A program made the position numbers and the translations under genes. From Trematomus loennbergii (taxonomy: Eukaryota; Chordata; Actinopteri; Perciformes; Nototheniidae), in contig JAAOOA010000086.1 in the NCBI GenBank assembly GCA_012861695.1, forward strand, positions 9,442,385 to 9,506,384: DNA of 64,000 bases, given 5' to 3'. The notes below the pieces were generated by a model. The model searched no databases and had not been told where the DNA came from. It saw nothing but the letters and a program-made list of their open reading frames with translations. Shown here in pieces: positions 50,578-60,677 of the stretch; position 1 is the stretch's first letter; the number at the start of each line of letters is the position of its first letter.

Positions 50578-50697
50578 TTAGATGTTGCGGATGTAAGCGT
50601 GGTACGCTTGGGATGACGAGCGGCCGAGGGCCTAGGCGGTTGGATAAGAGATGCCTGGTCTAGCTGCTGTGGACGCTGCGCCGATGCGGGAGAAATG
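50578..50697 (-). pseudogene. Ngaro tyrosine recombinase C-terminal remnant
   Basis: Minus-strand reading gives HFSRIGAASTAARPGISYPT, a stop, then ALGRSSSQAYHAYIRNI and a final stop. The HxxR box and the terminal tyrosine within AYHAYIR are the catalytic signature of tyrosine recombinases, and ALGR-SS-AY-YIR is typical of the Ngaro type. One in-frame stop lies between the boxes. It sits at the 3' end of the coding region, just before B1, as Ngaro gene order requires. The rest of the enzyme is missing, replaced by the 86-bp array. Confidence 0.75.
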
Positions 50698-50935
50698 GCT
50701 CTAATTCTGAGAGTGCCCCCAAAATGTGCAGGATGTTCTGAAAGTGTTTCTGGACCAGAAACATGTGGCTTGAAGATAACGTGTCTGGAACGAGTGACTA
50801 CATCTTCACTTCTAAATCTGGCTAAACATTGAGAGAGAGAGAGACCGGAGCGTCTGCTCGTTGCGAGGGTCGGAGAGAGAGAGACCGGAGCGTCTGCTCG
50901 CTGCGAGGGTCAGAGGGCTTGCTGTGCCTGTTAAC

Positions 50936-52440
50936 TGTTCTGGACTATGAGGAGATCTCTAGTCATCCTGAGAAGTCTACTGGATTCAGGTCTGTTCTGG
51001 ACTATGTGGAGATCTCTAGTCTGCTCTGGACTATGTGGAGATCTCTAGTCATCCTGAGAAGTCTACTGGATTCAGGTCTGTTCTGGACTATGTGGAGATC
51101 TCCAGTCTGCTCTGGACTATGTGGAGATCTCTAGTCATCCTGAGAAGTCTACTGGATTCAGGTCTGTTCTGGACTATGTGGAGATCTCTAGTCTGCTCTG
51201 GACTATGTGGAGATCTCTAGTCATCCTGAGAAGTCTACTGGATTCAGGTCTGTTCTGGACTATGTGGAGATCTCTAGTCTGCTCTGGACTATGTGGAGAT
51301 CTCTAGTCATCCTGAGAAGTCTACTGTATTCAGGTCTGTTCTGGACTATGTGGAGATCTCTAGTCTGCTCTGGACTATGTGGAGATCTCTAGTCATCCTG
51401 AGAAGTCTACTGGATTCAGGTCTGTTCTGGACTATGTGGAGATCTCTAGTCTGTTCTGGACTATGTGGAGATCTCTAGTCATCCTGAGAAGTCTACTGGA
51501 TTCAGGTCTGTTCTGGACTATGTGGAGATCTCTAGTCTGCTCTGGACTATGTGGAGATCTCTAGTCATCCTGAGAAGTCTGCTGGATTCAGGTCTGTTCT
51601 GGACTATGTGGAGATCTCTAGTCTGTTCTGGACTATGTGGAGATCTCTGTCATCCTGGAAGTCTACTGGATTCAGGTCTGTTCTGGACTATGTGGAGATC
51701 TCTAGTCTGTTCTGGACTATGTGGAGATCTCTAGTCATCCTGAGAAGTCTACTGGATTCGGGTCTGTTCTGGACTATGTGGAGATCTCTAGTCTGCTCTG
51801 GACTATGTGGAGATCTCTAGTCATCCTGAGAAGTCTACTGGATTCAGGTCTGTTCTGGACTATGTGGAGATCTCTAGTCTGCTCTGGACTATGTGGAGAT
51901 CTCTAGTCATCCTGAGAAGTCTACTGGATTCAGGTCTGTTCTGGACTATGTGGAGATCTCTAGTCTGCTCTGGACTATGTGGAGATCTCTAGTCATCCTG
52001 AGAAGTCTACTGGATTCAGGTCTGTTCTGGACTATGTGGAGATCTCTAGTCTGCTCTGGACTATGTGGAGATCTCTAGTCATCCTGAGAAGTCTACTGGA
52101 TTCAGGTCTGTTCTGGACTATGTGGAGATCTCTAGTCTGCTCTGGACTATGTGGAGATCTCTAGTCATCCTGAGAAGTCTACTGGATTCAGGTCTGTTCT
52201 GGACTATGTGGAGATCTCTAGTCTGTTCTGGACTATGTGGAGATCTCTAGTCATCCTGAGAAGTCTACTGGATTCAGGTCTGTTCTGGACTATGTGGAGA
52301 TCTCTAGTCTGTTCTGGACTATGTGGAGATCTCTAGTCATCCTGAGAAGTCTGCTGGATTCGGGTCTGTTCTGGACTATGTGGAGATCTCTAGTCTGTTC
52401 TGGACTATGTGGAGATCTCTAGTCATCCTGAGAAGTCTCA
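50936..52440 (+). repeat. 86-bp higher-order minisatellite, about 17 copies
   Basis: Each unit is 29 + 29 + 28 bp. Two 29-mers of CTGYTCTGGACTATGTGGAG ATCTCTAGT differ mainly by T/C, and a 28-mer runs CATCCTGAGAAGTCTACTGG ATTCAGGT. Copies are almost identical, with one short copy at about 51640-51660 and a few point changes. Each 29-mer carries AGATCT. Repeated 61-codon frames spaced 86 bp apart are artefacts. The array lies where the RT/RNase H of the element should be. Confidence 0.97.
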
Positions 52441-53697
52441 GTTGAATGTGGTGGCTGAAAACGGTGGGACCGGTATGGGATGGAGATCCGCCTCTGGGGC
52501 CGAGTTTCTGAATTCCTGACGGGTGTGCCGAGGTGCCGTGATATTCAATCTGCTGGTGTAGTTGGGTTGTGAGGGCAGGTGCTCCTGGCGTGAGCGCCGC
52601 CGCAGAAGGAGCAGATGTGCATGAGGCGGCAGCTAGAATGAGAGCAGCCTGAGTCGTTGAAGTTGTTACACACCATCCTGCCTCCCTGATAGAGGATTGG
52701 CCTTCCGTGTTTGTCGGCGCCCTTTGAAGAGGGGCGTTGACTGGTGAGCGTTTGAATGCAGCCCTAGGGATGATGGGAGGTGGAGGTGCGGCGGTTGATA
52801 GGCGGTCGAAAACTGGGGAGTTGCCTCTTGATGGAAGGGGCGTGAGCGGGGTGGCTCGGGTTGTGGGGCGCTGACTGAGCAAGCTGAGGCCGGGTGGGAG
52901 GGGGCTCCGCATAATTGGCAAGAGAGGGATGCACGTGCTGCAAAGATGCGGCAGTAAAGCTCGGAGTCCAGAGCGCCCCAGTATGTTCCCTGATTGAACT
53001 GGTTGATGCGGCCGGCGGCTTGGCTAGCGAAGTGGATGTGGTAGGTGTAAAACCCTGAGCCTCCGAAGCGTAAGGCCATGTCTAGCTCTATGCGGAGGTA
53101 CTCGTCTAACTCGGGTCTGCGTGTGGGGTAGACGGAGCAGATGACGTCGCGGTAAAGGGAAAAGCTAGGGCGAACTCTGCAGGGGTTAAGTCCTTAGACC
53201 TCTGAGGTGGTGGATTTCGCAGCTGGACTAAACCGAAGTTGGTCTGCATTTCCCTGGGCTGGCTAGTGTCAATGATTGAAGGCTGTAGTAGCTGAGCTAA
53301 GTCTACATAGTTGCCTAAGAATCTGCTGGCGCAAGACGAGGGACACGGGGGAAGGGCGATAGGCTAATGAGGCTGGCTGGATGGGTGGTGTTGCTGTGGC
53401 TAGAGTGTAGCTGGTTGCACAGGGAGGAAAAACATTTGGGTGTTGGGGAAGGGATGGGGTAGGGATGGGGGAGGGGGAGGGGAGGGGGAGGGGAAAAGGT
53501 AGAGCAGTTGGAAAGGAAGATACTAGGTAAGAATCGGCTGAAAGGTTAGCATGTGGCATGGCCCCTGCCCCTTGGTTTACTGGGTGGGACGCTGTTGCTA
53601 CGGGGTTAGCTGCTAAGGAAGGAAGGTAAGCGGAAGAAGAAGGATGGAGGGATGAAGGGATGTATGTGCATGGGGATTTTGTGAAGCCTGTGGGCAC
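52376..53697 (-). pseudogene. Ngaro gag-like protein, C-terminal part, frameshifted
   Basis: Three overlapping frames (53697-53269, 53079-52666, 52921-52376) continue ORF1. The middle one has GTYWGALDSELYCRIFAARA followed by a CX2CX4HX4C zinc knuckle (CQLCGAPSHPASAC), the nucleic-acid-binding motif of retroelement gag proteins. Pro/Ser-rich spacers lie on both sides. Indels break the frame at least twice. A G-rich tract at 53452-53500 (plus strand) lies in the spacer. The next part downstream should be RT, but the 86-bp array begins there. Confidence 0.7.
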
Positions 53698-54509
53698 AAG
53701 GATGAGAGAAAGGTTGAAATGAGCTGAGACATGTCAGACACAGAGAGAGCAGGCACAGAGGGCAATACCACCTGGCCCCCGCCAGGGGGTGCTAGTGAGT
53801 CGGGCTGTGTCCGTGGAGGAGGACGGAGGCCTGTGACGTCACGACCCGTGGTGCGCGCGCGCGCGGTGGTTGATTCTGGGGCGGGAAGAGCTGTGTGTGT
53901 TGTTGTTCTTGCCGTTGTGCTGCTGTAGGCTTGGTAGAGGCTGAACAGTCTAGCCTTGTTGTCGTTTCGGTGGAAGTGGATGCCGTTGTCTTTCAGGAAA
54001 CGTTGGAGTCGAATGACTGTCCACCTCCGTAGTTCGGGATCTGTTGTGGAGCGTCGAGTGCGTTCGGGCTCTGCTGTGGGGCGTCGAGTGCGTTCGGGCT
54101 CTGCTGTGTAGCGTCGAGTGCGTTCGGGCTCTGTTGTGGAGCGTTGAGTGCGTTCGGGCTCTATTGTGGAGCGTCGAGAGCGCCGCTGCGAGTGGCCGGG
54201 AGCTGCGAGTGAGGCAGGCTGCCGGTGGTGGGGAGATTGGAGCTGGCTGTACCTGATGCGGCCCTGGCTGTTTGCCCTCGCTGGCGGAGTAGGCGAAGCC
54301 TGGGACCTGTCTGGAGTTGGAGGTATCTCGTTGGGGGAGCTTGAGCGGGAGCGGTAGCGGCTGGTGTGTGGAGCACTGAATGCCGAGCGCGCGCGGCTCC
54401 GTTCGGATGCTTGACTTGGATCCGTCTGCTGCCCCGAGGATGGCGGGTAGCCGATGTCGAATAGATCCTCGTCTGACTCCGGCGAGTTGATCAGGATTTC
54501 GGGATCCAT
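53613..54509 (-). CDS. Ngaro gag-like ORF1, N-terminal 298 codons
   Basis: Starts at an ATG in good context (CACCATGG) 84 bp after repeat A1 and reads MDPEILINSPESDEDLF. Residues about 1-105 are Ser/Pro/Arg-rich. Residues about 110-155 are a 10-residue repeat, PERTRRSTTE-like, in five copies. Residues about 158-192 (WTVIRLQRFLKDNGIHFHRN) resemble a SAP-type helix pair for nucleic-acid binding. A Thr/Ala/Pro-rich tail follows. It runs without a stop to 53613 but leaves the gag frame at its end. It would act in packaging element RNA. The gag role is inferred from position and the downstream zinc knuckle. Confidence 0.6.
   Translation of the reverse strand: MDPEILINSPESDEDLFDIGYPPSSGQQTDPSQASERSRARSAFSAPHTSRYRSRSSSPNEIPPTPDRSQASPTPPARANSQGRIRYSQLQSPHHRQPASLAAPGHSQRRSRRSTIEPERTQRSTTEPERTRRYTAEPERTRRPTAEPERTRRSTTDPELRRWTVIRLQRFLKDNGIHFHRNDNKARLFSLYQAYSSTTARTTTHTALPAPESTTARARTTGRDVTGLRPPPRTQPDSLAPPGGGQVVLPSVPALSVSDMSQLISTFLSSLCPQASQNPHAHTSLHPSILLLPLTFLP
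54030..54180 (-). repeat. 30-bp coding minisatellite in ORF1
   Basis: About five tandem 30-bp units encoding PERTRRSTTE / PERTRRYTAE / PERTRRPTAE. The length is a multiple of three, so copy number can change without breaking the frame. Confidence 0.85.
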
Positions 54510-54592
54510 GGTGAGTAGCGATGTTCTTGTGTTTAGCGTTTTTTGCTTGTATTGAGCTGTGACGACGCGCAGCGTGAATCACAGTCGGATCT

Positions 54593-54715
54593 TTGAAAGA
54601 TGAGACAAGCGTTTGCCGGAAGCTTTGCCGGATATAAATAGGGGTGGCTGTGGTTTGAGGCGGAGTTTTAGGCGTGGCCATGCTCCTGAACCTATGTTAA
54701 CATTTAACCTCATTT
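54593..54715 (-). repeat. Split direct repeat A1 (5' end, promoter region)
   Basis: Copy of 50223-50345. It lies about 84 bp upstream of the ORF1 start codon and contains TATAAATAG-like sequence in plus orientation. It should hold the element's promoter. Confidence 0.85.
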
Positions 54716-55322
54716 GTGGAAGACAGCATTGCTACTTGCCTTAACGTCAGCCAAAAGAGTGTCCGAGTTACCGCTCTATCGGTGCACCCGAGTTGTTTGA
54801 TGATCCGGGGTGACCAGAGCGGGGCGACACTCAGACCGAACCCCTCCTTTGTGCCCAAGAGCCTAAGGAGTGCGTTCAGGTCGAGGGCTATTCAGTTGGG
54901 GGCTTTAATCTTCCACCCCATAGTGGGGCGAGGGAGGCTAAATTGTACCTCCTCTGCCCGGTGCGTGCGCTAGCGTGTTATGTGGAGCACACGGCTGCCC
55001 TTAGACGCACTGAACAGCTGTTTGTGTGCTTCGGGGGCGGGGTGATCAGGAAAGCCCTGTCCAAGAAACGCCTGGCAGGCTGGCTCTGCAGTGCATTGCA
55101 CATGCCTACGGACAGGCGGGGAGAGCCTTCCCCACGGGGGTCCGTGCACACTCTACACGAGCTATGGCTGTGTCAACAGCCTTATTTAATGGCGTGAGTG
55201 TGGAGGACATATGCACGGCAGCGTCTTGGTCAACGCCAGGCCCATTCATAAAATGTTATCTCTTGGACATGTCTGGCTCCTTTTCATCGTCTGTGCTTGC
55301 TGGGGCAATGCAGGACTGGTGA
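54716..55322 (+). pseudogene. DIRS tyrosine recombinase, C-terminal half, frameshifted
   Basis: Begins WKTALLLALTSAKRVSELPL in one frame, then ALSVHPSCLMIRGD, then PVRALACYVEHTAALRRTEQ and LFVCFGG, then GVRAHSTRAMAVSTALFNGV and DICTAASWSTPGPFIKCYLL. The HxxR box (His 55149-55151, Arg 55158-55160) and the nucleophile Tyr (55257-55259) are the catalytic residues, both present. At least three frame changes make it inactive. The 5' part lies at 49835-49932 across the Ngaro-type insertion. Recombinase would integrate the circular cDNA of the element. Confidence 0.75.
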
Positions 55323-55670
55323 GGAGGTGGGCATCTGACCCCCTCCCCGGGCGTAATGCGCTTACATGATGCGGCCCATAGGGGCTGGAGGACTCTTTCC
55401 CCCTGCTTTAGGGCAGGGGGGGGAGTCCTCCACGTCATAGCACACCTCCGCGGGGTAAGCGCGTCAGGGTGTGCTCTGTCAGCCGCAGCCCCAATTTTTT
55501 CTCCGCGGTTACGACCGAGGGAAAGATGAGTGAGGCGCAGCGGCTGCTAACCTGAAAGCCGGTCAGAGACAGTGAGATGGAACAGTGTTGTTGTGGGACG
55601 ACAGCGCGTGTATACATCGGGGCTCCGTCCACTGTACCCATAGAGTCCAGTAGAGGGCGGAGCCTGTGAG

Positions 55671-56118
55671 CATACTTGCCAACTTGAGACCTCAGAAATC
55701 GGGAGCATTTCAAAACCACCGCGGGGTGGGCGGGGGGGAGCTGTATTAGATTAACATTAACATGCTTATTGTTGTTGTAAGGGCACTGCCTTGCGGCCTG
55801 TAGCACCATCCTTTATGGAGCATATGTGAAGGACAGGAGTGAGCAGAGGGTAGAGTTGTCGATTCTTGTTATGTTTTCTGTGACTATTTTCCCCACCCTC
55901 TCAGACTTTCAGTTGCGCGCGCTACTAAAGAGACGCGCTACCATGGAAACCAAACAATGGTGTAGCTGTATTAAAGTCCGAGTGGAAACAGTCCTGAGTA
56001 AATCTGATTTAGTCAGAAATCGGGAGAAATGCGGGAGAAATATGACCCCGGGAGGAAACCGGGAGAGGGCAATGAAATCGGGAGTCTCCCGCAAAAATCG
56101 GGAGGGTTGGCAAGTATC
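55671..56118. mobile_element. hAT MITE inserted in the DIRS tail
   Basis: Ends CATACTTGCCAACTTGAGAC and the reverse complement of GATACTTGCCAACCCTCCCG. CCTGTGAG is a perfect 8-bp duplication (55663-55670, 56119-56126). Subterminal AAATCGGGAG repeats occur on both sides. A 99-codon frame (55826-56125) and a 61-codon reverse frame are accidental. Confidence 0.9.
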
Positions 56119-56127
56119 CCTGTGAGA

Positions 56128-56439
56128 GATATAACGAGGGTTACGTATGGTAACCCTTGTTATATAAACACTGGCGGAGCCCTCTACTCAGGGGCCCTGT
56201 CTGTCCTATGCTGCTTGCTGAAGAGAAGTGTAGGATGACAGTCAGGAGGCGAGGCCTCCTTTTATGCGGTGAGATGCGCGCGCATTCAGGTAGGCCCGCC
56301 CCGGGGCCGGCTACGTCTAGAAAGTCTCAGTGGATGAATGCTTGCATGATAGGATCAAGGGGAGTACCCATAGTGTCCAGTAGAGGGCTCCGCCTGTGTT
56401 TATATAACAAGGGTTACCATACGTAACCCCTCGTTATAT
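56128..56439. repeat. Inverted repeat at the DIRS 3' end
   Basis: GATATAACGAGGGTTACGTA at the left pairs with its complement at the right end (...ACCCCTCGTTATAT). About 60 bp pair around a loop of about 190 bp. A small inner hairpin AGGGTTAC-GTAT-GGTAACCCT lies at about 56136-56156. Confidence 0.85.
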
Positions 56440-57433
56440 TACGGTATTTTATTAAGAAATTCAAATTTATGGTAAATTACCAGCTGATGTGGTTTCCAGA
56501 AAAGCCTTGCAAAAAATACGATAAAATACATTACAAATTACAGTAGATACATTACAGTCAAGAATTGCTTATGGTAAATTACAATGGCAAAAAACAAATA
56601 AAGCTCACAGCTCAATAGTTTTTCATTTCGGTATATTCTGTGTTGTAGTAAAAAGAAAACCTCCATAGTGGTCCTCGTCACAAATGCTGTTAGTTATTTT
56701 GGCAGTTTTCAACTGCTGATTTGGAAAACTGAGAATTCAAACATTGAGAAAACAAATATTTACTTTTTAACTTGCTGTGTTGTGTAGCTTTGGAGCAATC
56801 CCTCTCAAAAGCAACTAATTAGAATACCTTCAACATGTAATCAAGCCTAATAGAGTTTGAGAAAGAAAATCCTAAGAGTAACTGATTTGTTATCATGGTT
56901 TTACCTCCAACAAGTAATCTTATTACAAATAGTATCAATCAGGGGGTAATATTATGTGTATTTACTTACTTTTGGTTCATTTTGCTAGTATTACATTACA
57001 TGTCATAAAGCATCACAGACTGACCTACTGACATCTCAACTCCAACAGTCACGTCTGGCTGCCATGCAGAGGCTTAAGGTTAGCTTTAGGATTAGCTCCA
57101 GGTTAAAGGTGTTGAGCGTCTTAAGAAGTTTCTCTGCAGATGTGTGTGGGTCAGGACCGGGACAGCAGCAGAGTGGCGGTCCGCTGGGTAATCCTTTCCT
57201 GGCAGTGGGAGAGGAGGACTCAATCCTTACTGCTCACCCAGAAGGGAAGGGAAGACAGAAGAGGCAATGGAGAGTACCAGGGTGGGGCATGTGAATGAGA
57301 GAGAGGAAGCATCTTTGTTCAACACTGTGAACAAGTGTTAAGGCAAATTAACATCATTTTAGTTGTATACTTCTTCTGACAAAAAACTTGGAGTAGTGTT
57401 CCAATACTCTTTAGCATTGTGAAATGGCAGATA
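56440..57433. other. AT-rich DNA, no gene seen
   Basis: Contains GGTAAATTAC-type motifs (56460-56590) that may belong to an old MITE. The 40-bp block at 56673-56712 matches 49624-49663. Frames are short and unsupported. Confidence 0.4.
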
Positions 57434-57437
57434 TTAA

Positions 57438-57911
57438 AGAGGCCCTATTATGCTTTTTGGGGTTTCCCTTTCCTGTAGTGTGTTATATAGGTTTGTGTGC
57501 ATGTAAATGGACTGCAAAGGCTGAAATCCCAAAGATCCCTCCAGAAGGAGTTTCTCACCCACACAATCCCCCTCCTCCTGAAACGCCTTCATTTAATTCC
57601 TTTGTTTACAGTAACATAATGACATCACTATGTAACATGCACGCTTCTATTGGCTAGCGCTCCAACACATTGAACGTGATAGGCTAAGGGGCGGGACATC
57701 TCTAAGCGGTTGACCAATCAAAACAGAGCCGGCCAGCTAACCAATCAGAGCAGACTGGGCTCTGGTTTTAGACAGAGGGTGAAAAGAGGTGCTGCAGCAC
57801 AGGCAGTATGAGAAACGTAAAGAGCTTTTTGAACGTTAAAGAAGGTAAACATGTCGCAATAGAGGCATGAAACTCAAATATGAACCTGAAAATGAGCAGA
57901 ATATGTCCTCT
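57438..57911 (+). mobile_element. TTAA-target MITE, copy 1, 474 bp
   Basis: TTAA at 57434-57437 and 57912-57915. Ends AGAGGCCCTATTATGCTTTT and the reverse complement of AGAGGACATATTCTGCTCAT. The interior has two CCAAT boxes (57714, 57741) around AAACAGAGCCGGCCAGCT. Frame 57424-57657 has no domain and starts outside the element. Same family as 59926-60331. Confidence 0.88.
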
Positions 57912-57915
57912 TTAA

Positions 57916-59005
<1,090 letters not shown>

Positions 59006-59128
59006 CGGCTCTTTACTCGCAGGAGACGGCAGATAAGAATGGAGCTGACAGGCTCCTGGACACCTCAGCAAAAAGTCTGACAGAGGCTGAGACAACACAA
59101 AGCCCAGGTGACACACACACAGTGGCAG
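59006..59128 (+). CDS. Candidate 123-nt exon, phase 1-1, unidentified
   Basis: The acceptor CATGTTGTCCTCTCAG is followed by 123 nt with an open phase-1 frame reading ALYSQETADKNGADRLLDTS and then AKSLTEAETTQSPGDTHTVA. It ends at the donor GCAG|GTAAAAG. 41 codons, polar, Thr/Ser/Glu-rich, compatible with a stalk or linker. Because it begins and ends in phase 1 it could be skipped without breaking a frame. The next two candidates (60654, 62666) have the same phase. The product is not recognised. Confidence 0.4.
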
Positions 59129-59917
59129 GTAAAAGTGTGTGTGGGTTATTACTCTGTGTGTAGGTTGTCGCGATTCATGATCCAACATGTGTATTTATCC
59201 AACTGCAGAAATAATTATTTACAACAATTATGTGGATAAAATAGAATTTCTTTACATTTGTAATGATAACGCTACTTGCAAATGACAGGGCAGTACAATG
59301 TTTGGTAGGTTTAATTCGTACCTCTTCACTCAAGATGTCATTCAAATAATGTATTTTATTGTTATATTATAGTTTTTTATAATAATTGTTACTTTAATAA
59401 TTGTATTCAAAGTTGAGTCAGCGATTCTGTATAACAATTGATGACCTAAACTACAGCATCCCTCTTGTTCCACCCATGTATAGATCCAAGGCCTCTCAAC
59501 TGTGCTGGCTGGAAAGATATAGTTTGAGTCATTTAGTTTGTTACAGAGCCAGGGTTGTGTATGAGTTTTTTTTTCAGAGCACACACATAGAATTGGGAAG
59601 TAGTGACTGTGAGGAAATTCCCTGATTCCACCAACAAGTGAAAGTGTAGTGGATTTGAGTTGCTGTCCTTAAACCTTTTCTTTTGTAATATGTCAGTGCA
59701 ATATGCATTTTTATTCGGTATATTCTTGACTATATTTGATAACCTCAAAGAATTGAGGCAGATAATGATACCTTATCCAACCCCATCTGCAGTTAAAAAA
59801 ACTCAAGACAAGTTTTAAACTGGGCTTAAATCATTATTTTACAAAACACGTTGTTTTGGAAATATTGTTATTTTATTCCACTGGTAGATATATCGTCTTG
59901 AGACGTATGAGACTAAA
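59129..59917. other. AT-rich DNA, no gene seen
   Basis: If 59006-59128 is an exon this is intron. Frames here are short. Confidence 0.4.
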
Positions 59918-59925
59918 TTACAGAC

Positions 59926-60331
59926 AAAAGGGGCATTATTTTGCTCGTTTTCAGGTTCATAATTGTAATTTGTGCCTCTGTGACATGTCTCCCCATGCTT
60001 TAATGTTCAAAAAGGTCTTTATTCTTCTCCTACTGCCTCTTTTCACCCTCTGTGTGAAACCAGAGCCCAGTCTGCTCTGATTGGTTAGCTGGCCGGCTCT
60101 GTTGTGATTGGTCAACCGCTTCGAGATGTGATGTACATGTTGGAGCGCTAGCCGATCTAACACGTTTTACAAAGGAGTCCAATGGAGGCATTTCAGGAAG
60201 GGGGGGAGTGTTGGAGAGAACTCCCTCTGGAGGGAACTTTGGCATTTTAGCCTTTGCAGACCATTTACATCCACAAAAACCTATATAACTCACCACAGGA
60301 AGGGGAATCCAAAACGCATATTAGGGCTCCT
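59926..60331 (-). mobile_element. TTAA-target MITE, copy 2, inverted relative to copy 1
   Basis: Matches 57438-57911 in reverse. Shared blocks include CGTTTTCAGGTTCAT, CCAGAGCCCAGTCTGCTCTG, GGTTAGCTGGCCGGCTCTGT and TTGGTCAACCGCTTCGAGAT. The right end reads GGGCTCC-TTTAA (TTAA at 60332-60335). The left terminal bases are decayed, so no left TTAA is seen. Confidence 0.85.
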
Positions 60332-60335
60332 TTAA

Positions 60336-60653
60336 TTGGATACATAGATTAAGATAATAAAAGAATGATCAGTCATTTGCAGCGTAGGGATGGGTTACCA
60401 AGCATGTGAAATAAACCCTTTGTCATCTGTATACAGTTTAATAATGACTATTATTAAGATCTGCAAAAGGCTCCTATTTATACTCCTCTCTTTCCAAAAT
60501 AGTAAACCCATACCTTCCACCTAGTCAGAAGTAAAGAAAGATTAGCAGCCTTTGTATACAAAATGTTACACCTGATGGATTTCTGTGAGCTTTCATAATG
60601 AAAATCCAGGCAAAAGCACTACTAACATTTTTTTTTTTCCCACTGAGTGCCAG
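60336..60653. other. Unique DNA; ends in an acceptor
   Basis: A strong poly-T/CC tract (about 60627-60640) precedes GAGTGCCAG. Confidence 0.4.
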
Positions 60654-60677
60654 CCTCAGTATCTTCAGCATCAGCTG
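60654..60677 (+). CDS. Candidate 24-nt micro-exon, phase 1-1
   Basis: ATTTTTTTTTTTCCCACTG...TGCCAG is followed by 24 nt and the donor G|GTAAGAAG. In phase 1 it adds ASVSSASA, eight residues. Size, multiple of three and a TGC just before the AG fit the class of neural micro-exons regulated by SRRM4 (nSR100), where UGC motifs near the acceptor are known. Such a short exon cannot be proven from one sequence. Confidence 0.3.

Larger units (their letters stand above)
49933..54715 (-). mobile_element. Ngaro-type retrotransposon with split direct repeats, degenerate
   Basis: In minus-strand order: A1 (54715-54593), gag-like ORF, 86-bp repeat array, tyrosine recombinase tail, B1 (50523-50346), A2 (50345-50223), a 112-bp spacer, B2 (50110-49933). 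A copies are 123 bp and B copies about 178 bp, nearly identical within each pair. A1-ORF-B1-A2-B2 is the split-direct-repeat plan of Ngaro/PAT/VIPER elements, distinct from the inverted repeats of DIRS. No RT/RNase H remains. The near identity of the repeats suggests recent insertion. Confidence 0.8.
49756..56439 (+). mobile_element. DIRS-type retrotransposon remnant, host of two nested elements
   Basis: Own sequence: 49756-49932, 54716-55670 and 56127-56439. Terminal blocks at 49756-49834 and 56331-56439 are inverted copies (CTCCCCTTGATCCTATCATG and its complement). DIRS elements have inverted terminal repeats and encode a tyrosine recombinase instead of an integrase. A recombinase C-terminal half is present, while gag, RT and methylase parts are gone. 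The recombinase frame is split by the Ngaro-type element, and the tail by a hAT MITE. Confidence 0.75.

Noticed and set aside
50829..52422. A ladder of 61-codon frames spaced 86 bp apart
   Set aside because: They are the same 86-bp unit read repeatedly. 86 is not a multiple of three and each frame closes at a TAG in the unit.
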